Source: an uncultured Sphingomonadaceae bacterium (lineage in GTDB: Bacteria; Pseudomonadota; Alphaproteobacteria; Sphingomonadales; Sphingomonadaceae). Taken from it: DNA of 64,000 nucleotides. The notes under the pieces were generated by a model. The model made no database searches, was not told the DNA's origin, and saw only the letters and a list, made by a program, of their open reading frames with translations. Every line of letters begins with the position of its first letter. Within the stretch, counting starts at the first letter, position 1. The stretch covers positions 372,001-436,000 of the forward strand of contig CANMBD010000001.1 of assembly GCA_947495985.1 (NCBI GenBank). The letters are read 5' to 3'. Positions 48,388 to 56,941 of the stretch are shown piece by piece. The position numbers were made by a program, and so were the translations under genes.

Positions 48388-49815
48388 ATGTCCCCTCATG
48401 AAGTGAAAACGCGTTTTGGAACATCGCGGCGCAAGGTTCTTGGTGCTTCGATGCTTGGTGCCGGAACGATGCTTGCCGGCATTGGTGCCAGCGCCGCCGG
48501 TGCCACCCTGAAATCAAAAGGCAATATCTTGCTGAATCGCGTTCCTGACTTGCCCAAGGGCCTTGTCGACGCAGTGAACTTCCCTTTGATCGAGGCCATT
48601 CACGGCCGCCGGTCGCGGCGCTTTGCGCGCGGTGCATCCATCTCGGACGGGCCGCTTGCTTATACGTCAAAGCAAAAGCCGGAAGCTCTGTCAGAGCTGG
48701 AGCAGATGTTGTTGCTGACGACCGTTGCAGGCAATACCGGCTGGTCAAACCTGATCCCCCATAACCCCAATTATCTGCCGCACATCCCCAACTATGCCGG
48801 GGCCGCGGGCGGACGAACTTTTCCATCATGTGCAGGGTTCCAGATTACGGAATTTTTCTACACTGATGACAAAGGCGTCTATTTCCTCCCCACCCGCGAC
48901 ATGCCGGCGACCAGTGCGACAAAGCCCAATGGCGAAACTGATCTCAAAGCCTATCTGGATGCGCACAAGTCGCGCATCGTCAAGATTGCCGATGGTCGCT
49001 TGAACATTCCGACACGCCCTGAGCATATGGAAATGCACAATGAATGGTGCGCCAATGTGCCGGGCAGCACGATGATTTTCCCGGTCGCAGATCTGGCGCA
49101 GCATATCATCATGGCGCTGTGCTATTTCGTTCAGGGTGGTGTGTGCATCTATGATGATATCAACAATCGCCCGATCCCGGGTCTGGAGAAATTCAAACAC
49201 CTGGTTGACCTGGAGAACCCGTACCCAATGACTTTTGTCGAGCAGGTTAGCGCGAATGAAGTGACGGTAGAGCTGTCCTGTTCCTGCTATGCCGGTGCAC
49301 TCATGTTGCAGGCCATGGGGCTTGGCGGCTGGATGTATGACGGCCTCAATCCGTTCAGCGTTTTGGGTGCCAGCGGCGACCCTGACGTACCGGGTCTTGG
49401 CTTCCGGTTTGACATGTTACCCGACGAGCCCTTGCCGCATGTCACTGGATTAGAGGGTATATTGGAGGGGCACTGTCAGCCGCATTTCAAGGATATGCGT
49501 GCCGCAGTTGAAGCGGTGGTGAAACGCAAATTCGGAAAAGGAGGTCCATTCAACAGTAATACGCCCGGCCACTATAAAGAGACCGACGCTGTCCGCCGAA
49601 GCGCGGCACCGATCAACGATGAGTTTGTCGATTGCGTGGCGACGATGGCGCAATATGTGCAGGATACGTTCGGCCGGTTTCCAGCCAAAGTTCCGGCTAT
49701 CTTGACGCTGATGTACCTTCAGGCGCACAAGCTCGATACCGGTTTTTATGACACTTATTTTGATCACAGCGCCTATCTGAAGACCCACGCGGATCATCAG
49801 GAAAACTGGGCATAG
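48388..49815 (+). CDS. Tat-exported nitroreductase-like protein of unknown function
   Basis: 475 residues. A twin-arginine signal (SRRKVLGASMLGAGTMLAG from residue 13) targets it folded to the periplasm. Residues about 65-115 (PLIEAIHGRRSRRFARG, then LSELEQMLLLTTVAGNTGWSN) resemble the N-terminal flavin-binding part of nitroreductases. The remainder has several cysteines (PSCAGF, HNEWCANVPG, LSCSCYAG) and conserved His. I cannot assign a known family beyond this. Tat export suits a bound flavin or metal. It is under the palindromic promoter and probably co-transcribed with the methyltransferase gene 28 bp downstream. Confidence 0.6.
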   Translation: MSPHEVKTRFGTSRRKVLGASMLGAGTMLAGIGASAAGATLKSKGNILLNRVPDLPKGLVDAVNFPLIEAIHGRRSRRFARGASISDGPLAYTSKQKPEALSELEQMLLLTTVAGNTGWSNLIPHNPNYLPHIPNYAGAAGGRTFPSCAGFQITEFFYTDDKGVYFLPTRDMPATSATKPNGETDLKAYLDAHKSRIVKIADGRLNIPTRPEHMEMHNEWCANVPGSTMIFPVADLAQHIIMALCYFVQGGVCIYDDINNRPIPGLEKFKHLVDLENPYPMTFVEQVSANEVTVELSCSCYAGALMLQAMGLGGWMYDGLNPFSVLGASGDPDVPGLGFRFDMLPDEPLPHVTGLEGILEGHCQPHFKDMRAAVEAVVKRKFGKGGPFNSNTPGHYKETDAVRRSAAPINDEFVDCVATMAQYVQDTFGRFPAKVPAILTLMYLQAHKLDTGFYDTYFDHSAYLKTHADHQENWA

Positions 49816-49843
49816 GTCTATCGCGAGCCAAAGGAATACGGAT

Positions 49844-50623
49844 ATGATACGCAAAAGCCTGATGCTGATTTACGCCCTCGGTGCCTATGCCCTCAGCATG
49901 GCCGTGCTTGTCTACATCATGGGTTTTCTGATCGACTTTGGCGTGCCCAAGGGGATAAGCGGCCAGAGCGCAACGGATGACGAATCCCTTGCGCTCTGGC
50001 CCGCCATGTTGATCAATATCGGTCTGATCGCGGTTTTCGGTCTGCACCATTCAGTGACGGCGCGGACATCATTCAAACGCTGGTGGACCGGGATTATTCC
50101 GGCGCCAATTGAACGCGCAACCTATCTGTATATGACCGTGGTCATGACCGTTTTGCTGGTGACATTCTGGCAACCGATCCCGATCACCATATGGCATGTG
50201 CAATCCGGGTTGGGGGCAGGTTTTATCTATGTCGGATATATCGGCATTTGGACAATGATGGTCGCGGCTACGTTTCACTTTGGCCATTTCGGTTTCCTGG
50301 GGCTCGCACAGGCATGGCAGAATTTTCGAAATACCAAACCTTCGCCATCCAACATGACCGCGCGTTATCTCTATGCGCTGGTCCGTCATCCGATCAGTCT
50401 CGGCTGGATGCTTGCGCCTTTCATGACGCCGCATTTCACGGTCGGCCATCTGGTTTTTGCAGGCGCGACCTTTGCTTACATCCTGTTGGCGACACCGTTT
50501 GAGGAAGCGGACCTAATTGAGGAGATAGGAGAACCCTATCGCGATTATCGTAACCGTGTTCCCACTTTTGTGCCGTTTGCCAAGCGCAGGTTGTCCAAAG
50601 CAGTTCCGGAGCACAAATCCTGA
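49844..50623 (+). CDS. mddA: Membrane methyltransferase of the MddA/NnrU family
   Basis: 259 residues, about six to seven membrane helices. The conserved C-terminal motif YALVRHPISLGWMLAPF and the later PFEEADLIEEIGEPYRDYRNRVP are shared by MddA (methanethiol S-methyltransferase, making dimethyl sulfide), NnrU and isoprenylcysteine methyltransferases. FGLHHSVTAR in the second helix is typical of MddA/NnrU. The substrate is therefore a thiol or small acceptor at the membrane; methanethiol is plausible, not certain. It converges on the ABM lipoprotein gene. Confidence 0.72.
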   Translation: MIRKSLMLIYALGAYALSMAVLVYIMGFLIDFGVPKGISGQSATDDESLALWPAMLINIGLIAVFGLHHSVTARTSFKRWWTGIIPAPIERATYLYMTVVMTVLLVTFWQPIPITIWHVQSGLGAGFIYVGYIGIWTMMVAATFHFGHFGFLGLAQAWQNFRNTKPSPSNMTARYLYALVRHPISLGWMLAPFMTPHFTVGHLVFAGATFAYILLATPFEEADLIEEIGEPYRDYRNRVPTFVPFAKRRLSKAVPEHKS

Positions 50624-50642
50624 CCGCCTGTCCGTTAACCGA

Positions 50643-51047
50643 TTATGGACCGGCGGGATCTGGCGTATAATAGCCCATGACTGGCTCAACCTTCAAAAGA
50701 CTTTTGATATGGTCCCAATCCCCCGATTCCACGATGCGATCATAATGTTCGCCATGAAGTTCTTTTGATGCCCACACTTCCTGCAATACGAAGGCATTGG
50801 GTCTTTCGACATTCCGATAAACGATTGCGGAGATAAATCCCGGCTCTGAAGCCATGGCCTCGGAAACGCCGGCCATTATTTCCGAAAATTCCGTTAGCCC
50901 TCCATCGGTCGCCTCAAAGTTGATGATGAGTGTTACGGGCGCTTCCACATCTGAGGCTGCCGGTGCGTTTGCACAAGCTGGGAGCAAGGCGATAGAAAAG
51001 ACTATCAAGAGGTATTTCAGTATGTTGATCGCTTGATTCTGAATCAT
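50643..51047 (-). CDS. Lipoprotein with antibiotic-biosynthesis-monooxygenase (ABM) domain
   Basis: 134 residues. The signal peptide ends in LLPAC (lipobox, C25). A short linker leads to a dimeric alpha-beta-barrel ABM domain (VTLIINFEATDGGLTEFSEI ... GFISAIVYRNVERPNAFVLQEVWAS ... HYDRIVES). ABM proteins oxidise or bind small aromatic or quinone-like compounds without metal cofactors. A lipid-anchored form is unusual. It starts within the tetR stop (ATGA), so it is translated with the regulator. Confidence 0.78.
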   Translation of the reverse strand: MIQNQAINILKYLLIVFSIALLPACANAPAASDVEAPVTLIINFEATDGGLTEFSEIMAGVSEAMASEPGFISAIVYRNVERPNAFVLQEVWASKELHGEHYDRIVESGDWDHIKSLLKVEPVMGYYTPDPAGP

Positions 51048-51655
51048 TTGGGGGACTCCTTTTTTGTAGACCAGAGCGCCTGCGAAGCTTCGTCGGGTGC
51101 GGGCCCTAAGCCAGCAACCGCAAGCAGCTCCTCAATAAAGTCTTCGTCCGGGCGGGCCTTAAGCGTGCCCGAGCTATGCAGTCCAACCCCGCCATGCACG
51201 AGCATCCAGTAACGCATCACAGCCCTGCGTTTGTCATCATCGCTGCCTTGGTCGGGCGCAAGCACGGCTATTGACGTAGCGATCATGGCATCAGCGCCGG
51301 TGCGTAATTCGGTCACATTTTCAAACTGTGCGTAACTGCGGTTCATCATGATCGTGTAAAGGTGACGGTGGTTCAGTGCGAATGTCGCATAGGTGCGGAC
51401 AAATTCCGCGGCATTCCTGGTTTTGGCAAGAAGCCCGGAAAGCTCATGATAGCCACCAGCAGCGACCGCCGACAGCAATGCGTCCTTGTCGGCAAAGTGA
51501 TTGTATATCGCGCGGTGCGCCACGCCGATCTTGGTGGCCAGAGATCGCATGCTGAGCTTCTCTGCGTCGCCCTCATCAATGCGCCTGCGTGCAAGGTCCA
51601 GCACCGCCTGGCGCAAGTCCCCATGATGATAGTTATCGCGGGTTTCTTTGGTCAA
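51044..51655 (-). CDS. TetR/AcrR-family regulator of the module
   Basis: 203 residues. The N-terminal HTH reads SMRSLATKIGVAHRAIYNHFADKDALLSAVAAGG, classical TetR, and the C-terminal half is an all-helical ligand/dimer domain. It is translationally coupled (ATGA overlaps) between the thioesterase and the ABM lipoprotein. The palindrome at its own operon promoter and at the divergent operon 3.8 kb away is the obvious operator, so I infer autorepression and control of both arms. Confidence 0.9.
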   Translation of the reverse strand: MTKETRDNYHHGDLRQAVLDLARRRIDEGDAEKLSMRSLATKIGVAHRAIYNHFADKDALLSAVAAGGYHELSGLLAKTRNAAEFVRTYATFALNHRHLYTIMMNRSYAQFENVTELRTGADAMIATSIAVLAPDQGSDDDKRRAVMRYWMLVHGGVGLHSSGTLKARPDEDFIEELLAVAGLGPAPDEASQALWSTKKESPK

Positions 51656-52104
51656 GCCGCCGCTTTCGAAACGTGCCAGTCGACTTGCATGGTCGCGACT
51701 TCTTCTTCCGTCTCGTCACGCATGGAAACTTCCACGGCAAACTGAACCTTGCCGGCTTTATCCAGCGCGCTCAGCAGATTTTCTGCCGGCTGGGACAGTT
51801 TCGCAAAAGCGCGGATCGGACCCTTGGCCACTTTTACATATCGGATGGAGGCATTAGCGGCCACCGGTCTTACTGCCATCAGCACCGATACAAAACCTCC
51901 TGCCATCGCAGCACCGGATGCCGCTTCGCCGAGCGTGAACAGCGCACCGGCATGCTGGCTGCCAATGTGGTTGAGCGTCACGTCCTGCGCAGGCAGCAAT
52001 GCTTCGCCCACGCCGTCTTCTATTGAAATCAGCTCAACCCCGGTATGGCTGGCAAATGGAACGGTTTGGGAAATGCTTTCCCGGATCATGTCATATGGTG
52101 TCAT
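51652..52104 (-). CDS. Hotdog-fold thioesterase (PaaI/DUF4442 type)
   Basis: 150 residues from the ATG at 52104. The hotdog core reads GEALLPAQDVTLNHIGSQHAGALFTLGEAASG, with the catalytic Asn/His and helix. It hydrolyses acyl-CoA or similar thioesters. The chosen start lies 10 bp from the operator palindrome; a start 19 codons earlier would run through it. First gene of the thioesterase-tetR-ABM operon. Confidence 0.82.
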   Translation of the reverse strand: MTPYDMIRESISQTVPFASHTGVELISIEDGVGEALLPAQDVTLNHIGSQHAGALFTLGEAASGAAMAGGFVSVLMAVRPVAANASIRYVKVAKGPIRAFAKLSQPAENLLSALDKAGKVQFAVEVSMRDETEEEVATMQVDWHVSKAAA

Positions 52105-52114
52105 AGCGGCTCTT

Positions 52115-52161
52115 ATATATCCAGTGGATATATTTATTGCAGGCAGATGCGCGATTGTCAA
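52115..52161 (-). promoter_or_regulatory. Promoter with TetR-type operator, right arm of the module
   Basis: On the minus strand TTGACA (52161-52156) is followed after 17 bp by AATAAA as -10. The perfect palindrome ATATATCCA-G-TGGATATAT (52115-52133) is centred at 52124, exactly 32 nt after the -35 end, the same as at 48346. It drives the thioesterase-tetR-ABM operon. Confidence 0.75.
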
Positions 52162-52221
52162 TTGAAGACTTTTTAAAGGCCGGAACGAGAGAGGGCTACT
52201 CCAATTTCCTGACTTGGCGAA

Positions 52222-54360
52222 TCAAGCCGCACTTACCCGCACTGGAATCGCGCTTTGCACAGCCTGGCCGGTAATCGGATCAAGATGATCATTGTCGACA
52301 ATCAACCGGTTGGTCGATCCGCCCTTGGTCATCACATCATCCTTACCCGCTTCGCTGTCGCCAAAGGCATGGCTCATCGAGATAACGCCCGGGCGGACCT
52401 TTTCGTCTGCTTTGGCCATGCCGAAGATAGATGCAGTGGGGGAGGTGATTTCGATGATCGCGCCATCGCTGATTCCGGCCTTGGCCATGTCATCAGGATT
52501 GATAAAGGCGGGATTAGTCGGCATTTTCTCGACAAGTTTGGGGAAGGGATGGCCGTTGCTGTTATAGCGATGCTTCGACCGTCGCGAAATCAGGCGGAAG
52601 TCAAAGCCATCTTTCACCGGATCATTGGCCGCATAGTCGATCAGTTCGCTCGGCATAGCTCCGGCATTAAGGTCAAAGCGGTTTTCGCTGTCGGGATCGG
52701 CGGGGCCAACGACCGGGTGCAGCTCGTCATAAGTGATCGCCGCGCCCTTGCGCTCCAGCGCCGCTGCATCGGCTTTCGCCTTGCTGGGTTTGAGCAGCGA
52801 GCCTTCGGTTATCAGGTCGAGAACGGTCGCCTTGTCGGGGCATTCGTCCATTGAAACCGAACCGCCGGGATAGTTCATTTCAATGCCCATATGTTTGGCT
52901 AGCCACCAGAGCATTTCATATTCGTCCATGGTATCACCGGGCGCGGGGACCATCGCTTCGGTATAATGGGCATAGGCTTCTTCGGTGAACGCATCAGAGA
53001 CATTGTTGATGTCCTCCCGCTCCAGACACATGCTGGGGGCCAGGATGATGTCGGCGCGTTTCGCACTGGCGGACATCCAAGGATCGATCTGGATGAAAAG
53101 TTCGCATTCATCGAGTGCGCGGCGGACTTTTTGTTGGTCCGGAAAGGCAATTTCGGGATTACCGCCGATAGAGATCAGCGCCTTGACCTGACCTTCGCCG
53201 GGTGTGAGGATTTCATCCGCCAGCACATTGCAGGGCATTTCCTTGCCTAACATGCCCAAACCGCGAATGCGCGACTTGGCAAAGCCTTCACCGAACATCG
53301 GTGTGGGCGGGGCAACCTGAGCCATTTTGGGCGCGCCACTCAGTGGGTTGAAGACCATCGGGGCGGATACTTTCTCGCCTTCCTGGTTGAAACGCGCGCA
53401 CAGGATATTGAGTGATGCCACCAGATATTCTGTCAGCGTGCCATTTCCCGCCATCTCAGGGCCAGTGCCGGTGACAACGCGGCCCTTGTTCGCGCCAGCA
53501 AACATGCGGGCGGCTTTGACCAGCTCGTCTTTGTCCACCCCGGCGCGCTGTGCAGCGACATCGGGTGTCATCGATTTGACGGCAGCTTCCAGTTCTTCAA
53601 CGCCATCAACATGGGCGGCGACGAAGTTCTGGTCATAGAGTTTCTCGGCAAAGATGACATTGAGCATGCCAGCGAGCAGGGCAGGGTCTTCGCCCGGTTT
53701 TACCGGCAGGTAAACGTCTGCCAACCGTCCCATGTCGCTGACCCGCGGGTCAGCGACAATCACCTTCAGACCGCGTTCCTTGGCATCGCGCAGGCCGCGA
53801 GACGGCGAGGATGTCGGCATGCCCCCGGAATAGTGGGAGACTATCGGATTGTTGCCAACAAACATCGCGACATCGGATTCGGTGAAGGCATTGCCGCCGC
53901 CCATCCACATGCCATAGCGCGCGGTGGTGAAGACCTTCGCAGGCTGGTCCACGGTCACGCTGGTATACCAGTTGCGCGAGCCGATGCCCTGCGCAAAGGC
54001 ATAGGATGTACCGAGTACGGCGCTGTTCTGAAATGCATTGGTGCCGCAATAGACCGCGATGCTGTGAGGGCCGTGCTCCTCGACCATCTTCTTCATCTGT
54101 GCGCCCGCAAGTGCCAAGGCGTCTGCCGTTGCAATGTCCTTGAAGGTACCATCTTCCTGACGGATTTTGCTGGTGATCATCCGGTCGGGTAGGTTATGCA
54201 TATCGGTGAGCTGACGACCCTTGATACAGGTATAGCCGTTGAACAAATGATCTTCTTTGTCGCCGCGCACGGCAACGACCTTGTCATCCTCAACATCCAC
54301 CAGCATCGCGCAGCTGGCATGACAAAAACGGCAAAAACTTCTCTTGGTCTCAACGGCCAT
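52222..54360 (-). CDS. Cytoplasmic molybdopterin oxidoreductase (formate dehydrogenase/nitrate reductase superfamily)
   Basis: 712 residues. An N-terminal [4Fe-4S] site uses C10, C13, C17 (CRFCHASC) and C45 (GYTCIKG). The bis-MGD domains follow (GNNPIVSHYSGG, VADPRVSDMGRLADVYLPVKPGEDPAL) and the C-terminal molybdopterin-binding domain ends NRLIVDNDHLDPITGQA. There is no Tat signal. No electron-transfer subunit is adjacent, so donor and substrate are unknown. It is transcribed alone, 60 bp or more from the thioesterase promoter. Confidence 0.88.
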   Translation of the reverse strand: MAVETKRSFCRFCHASCAMLVDVEDDKVVAVRGDKEDHLFNGYTCIKGRQLTDMHNLPDRMITSKIRQEDGTFKDIATADALALAGAQMKKMVEEHGPHSIAVYCGTNAFQNSAVLGTSYAFAQGIGSRNWYTSVTVDQPAKVFTTARYGMWMGGGNAFTESDVAMFVGNNPIVSHYSGGMPTSSPSRGLRDAKERGLKVIVADPRVSDMGRLADVYLPVKPGEDPALLAGMLNVIFAEKLYDQNFVAAHVDGVEELEAAVKSMTPDVAAQRAGVDKDELVKAARMFAGANKGRVVTGTGPEMAGNGTLTEYLVASLNILCARFNQEGEKVSAPMVFNPLSGAPKMAQVAPPTPMFGEGFAKSRIRGLGMLGKEMPCNVLADEILTPGEGQVKALISIGGNPEIAFPDQQKVRRALDECELFIQIDPWMSASAKRADIILAPSMCLEREDINNVSDAFTEEAYAHYTEAMVPAPGDTMDEYEMLWWLAKHMGIEMNYPGGSVSMDECPDKATVLDLITEGSLLKPSKAKADAAALERKGAAITYDELHPVVGPADPDSENRFDLNAGAMPSELIDYAANDPVKDGFDFRLISRRSKHRYNSNGHPFPKLVEKMPTNPAFINPDDMAKAGISDGAIIEITSPTASIFGMAKADEKVRPGVISMSHAFGDSEAGKDDVMTKGGSTNRLIVDNDHLDPITGQAVQSAIPVRVSAA

Positions 54361-54515
54361 AGTAACTCTCCTACGGCCGGGAGTTTATCATGGGCAGCGA
54401 CAGGAGCGACTGACAAAACTGTTTGGATCATCCGGCAGGAAAACCGCCAGGGTCGGTGCGCCTGTTTTCCCAATATCATATATGTTAGATGAGGCGCGGG
54501 AGATGGGAGCAGGCA

Positions 54516-55361
54516 ATGTCATTGATAAGCGACTTTATCGCGGGACGAACACCGCCGGATTTATATGAAACCTATCTATCAAAGGGGCTGTTCATGCCTT
54601 GGGCCGATCCGCTTATCGAGGCTGTTGCGGCCTCGGGCGCCTGTCTCGATATTGCCTGTGGCATGGGCGTTATTTCCCGCAAGCTTTCTGATTTGCCTGA
54701 GGTAGCAACAATATCGTCAATAGATGTCGCACCGCCAATGATCGCCAAGGCGGAAGCCCTGCAACGGGAAAAAGATTATGCGCCGCGCGCGAAGTTTCAG
54801 GTCGCGAGCGCTCTCGAATTACCCTTTGATGAGGACATTTTTGATGTGGCGCTATGTCAGCAGGGGTTGCAGTTCTTCCCTGATAAAGTGCTGGCATTGC
54901 GTGAAGCGGCACGGGTGCTAAAGCCTGGCGGCAGTTTGGGGGCTGCTGTCTGGACTTCGGCGCATGATGGTAATCCGGTCTTTGGCGCTTTCGAAGACAT
55001 ATTGGCGCGCAATATCGGTAGTGATATCGTTCCGATTGCGCCGTTCTCTTATGGCGATCCGGATGAAATCCGGTCGGTCGCCGAGCAAGCCGGACTTGAC
55101 GTACAAGCGGTTGAGCGTCGGGAGATGATCACGACTTTGCCAGCGGTGCGGGACTTTGTGCTGTTCGACGTAATTTTTCTTGGCCGTCCGGATGCCGATG
55201 GCGCGTTGCAAGCGGTCATTGATCCGGAAGATGACGCGGCGGACGAACTGATCGAGATGATTATCGCGGAGTTAACCGATGCGGTGCGCCAATATGCGCA
55301 AGATGATGGAACGTTAAAATCGCCAACCACCACTCATTTTCTTTTGGCGAAAAGTGCCTAA
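54516..55361 (+). CDS. Class I SAM-dependent methyltransferase
   Basis: 281 residues. Motif I is CLDIACGMGVISRKL; later comes LPFDEDIFDVALCQQGLQFFPD and AARVLKPGGSLGAAVW, the UbiE/methyltransferase-11 pattern. The substrate is unknown. I chose the ATG at 54516 with GGGAGCAGG upstream over the in-frame codon 27 bp earlier. It overlaps the convergent DUF2461 gene by 4 bp. Confidence 0.85.
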   Translation: MSLISDFIAGRTPPDLYETYLSKGLFMPWADPLIEAVAASGACLDIACGMGVISRKLSDLPEVATISSIDVAPPMIAKAEALQREKDYAPRAKFQVASALELPFDEDIFDVALCQQGLQFFPDKVLALREAARVLKPGGSLGAAVWTSAHDGNPVFGAFEDILARNIGSDIVPIAPFSYGDPDEIRSVAEQAGLDVQAVERREMITTLPAVRDFVLFDVIFLGRPDADGALQAVIDPEDDAADELIEMIIAELTDAVRQYAQDDGTLKSPTTTHFLLAKSA

Positions 55362-56014
55362 AACTCCACGGTCATGGCATCGGCGACGAAACCCATAAGC
55401 GGCGCGACTTTTTCAAACTGCGCCTCGACCGCGTCCTCAAACCTGGCTGATGTCGCGAGCTTCTCATCGGCGTTCTGAAAGCTGAAAAAGCTTTTGCGGC
55501 GCAGGTCGTCGATTAAGGGATGGTCGGGATCAAAACCCTTGGGTGCGCGTACCAATTGATCGCCGCGCAGGTCTATGCCTTCGATCGCTTCTTCCCAGCG
55601 GGCAGGCTTGTCGACGATACGTTGACGGATATTACGGAGCGCTTCACCCTGCGGACCCCAGACACCGCCGCCAAAAAAGACTTCTCCGGGGCCGAGGTGA
55701 ACATAAAATCCGGGGGCGTGAGCATCTTTGCCTGCTTCGTGGCGAAACTGGCAGCCGACATGAGTTTTATAGGGGCTCTTGTCTTTCGAGAAACGCGTGT
55801 CGCGATAGATGCGAAAACGGCTGCCGCCATTGGGACGGGGATCAACTGTTATATGGGGGCTGATCGCGGCGACACGCGGTGCCATGTTGATGATGAAATC
55901 GGTGACCGGATCGACGACTTCCGCTTCATAGCGGTTCTTACGCGCCTTGAACCACTCGCGGTCGTTATTCTGTTCCAGTTCCCGCAGAAAATCGAAAAGT
56001 TCCGGGCTAATCAT
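55358..56014 (-). CDS. DUF2461 (TIGR02453) protein
   Basis: 218 residues matching the TIGR02453 family: SPELFDFLRELEQNNDREWF, GSRFRIYRDTRFSKDKSPYKTH, GFYVHLGPGEVFFGGGVW and a basic C-terminal part. The family is widespread and uncharacterised. The ATG at 56014 has GGGGAGA five bases upstream. It overlaps the methyltransferase stop. Confidence 0.85.
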   Translation of the reverse strand: MISPELFDFLRELEQNNDREWFKARKNRYEAEVVDPVTDFIINMAPRVAAISPHITVDPRPNGGSRFRIYRDTRFSKDKSPYKTHVGCQFRHEAGKDAHAPGFYVHLGPGEVFFGGGVWGPQGEALRNIRQRIVDKPARWEEAIEGIDLRGDQLVRAPKGFDPDHPLIDDLRRKSFFSFQNADEKLATSARFEDAVEAQFEKVAPLMGFVADAMTVEF

Positions 56015-56110
56015 CGCTATCTCCCCAATATGAGCGCAATCTGTCACCCCCGAGCAGGGGAGTCAATTGAGGGAACTGGCTGATTATTTCGATGCGGTAA
56101 GTCTGCAGTT

Positions 56111-56797
56111 CTACCGTGACACCCGTCGCAGGTTGCTATGCGTTCGGGTTGTCTTTTCGTCGAAACTCTTGCCAAGTGCGGAGCCTGAAACCGTAACTTT
56201 GGAGTTTTTTACGTAGGTCCGCCCGTCCGGCGCTCTGGCGCAACTTGTTTGTAGATCAAACTGATTGATACGAGCAAAAATGACTGGCTTGAAAGATTTC
56301 GAGGCCGTCAGGCTGTAGGTCAATATTGCAGGCGCCTTTTTGTCCACTGTGACCCGTCCGGTCAGATGCTTGACAAATTTCTTGCTGGCCTTTTCTTCAG
56401 GGTCCGGTAGCGGCTTGAAGGCGTAGGTTGCAGTCGTGGCGGTTTGGCTGACGAGCCGTGCGCTTGCCGGGATACTTTTCGCCATCTCGCTGCACCAAAA
56501 ACCTTTGTAGCCGTTATTTTCGATCTCCTTGACGGCTTTTTTAAACTCATCGGTCCAGGTCGATTTTGCCGGTCGAGATACCTTTACCCGCTGACCAGCT
56601 GGGCGGCTGGGATTGATCCGCCCGGCTGCATTCATTTCGCGCGTCACATAGCTGATATCATAAGAATAGGCCGGGCCGTTTTCTGCTGCGTTCAGCGCGC
56701 GTTTTAAAGGTGTCTGTGCGATGGCGGGGGCGGATGCAGACAAGCAAGATGAAATCAGCGCCAGATGTAGCGATACAGAGCGGAGAGAGGGTTTCAT
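56111..56797 (-). CDS. Exported protein of unknown function
   Basis: 228 residues from the ATG at 56797, which begins the signal peptide (SLRSVSLHLALISSCLSASAPAIAQ). The mature part is basic and predicted mixed alpha/beta, with pattern YSYDISYVTREMNAAGRINPS early and KPVIFARINQFDLQTSC late. No family recognised. It may be a periplasmic or surface protein. Transcribed alone. Confidence 0.6.
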   Translation of the reverse strand: MKPSLRSVSLHLALISSCLSASAPAIAQTPLKRALNAAENGPAYSYDISYVTREMNAAGRINPSRPAGQRVKVSRPAKSTWTDEFKKAVKEIENNGYKGFWCSEMAKSIPASARLVSQTATTATYAFKPLPDPEEKASKKFVKHLTGRVTVDKKAPAILTYSLTASKSFKPVIFARINQFDLQTSCARAPDGRTYVKNSKVTVSGSALGKSFDEKTTRTHSNLRRVSR

Positions 56798-56941
56798 TGT
56801 AACTTTTCCGTTTTCAACTTGCAGATTTTGATCGCATATCAATAGAAACAGGACGAACCTGTAATGTCAAAACCGCAATGTGTTTGTTTAGGGTTATCTA
56901 TTCCGGCTTGGTACCAGAGCGTTTTGTCGCGACAAAACAGC

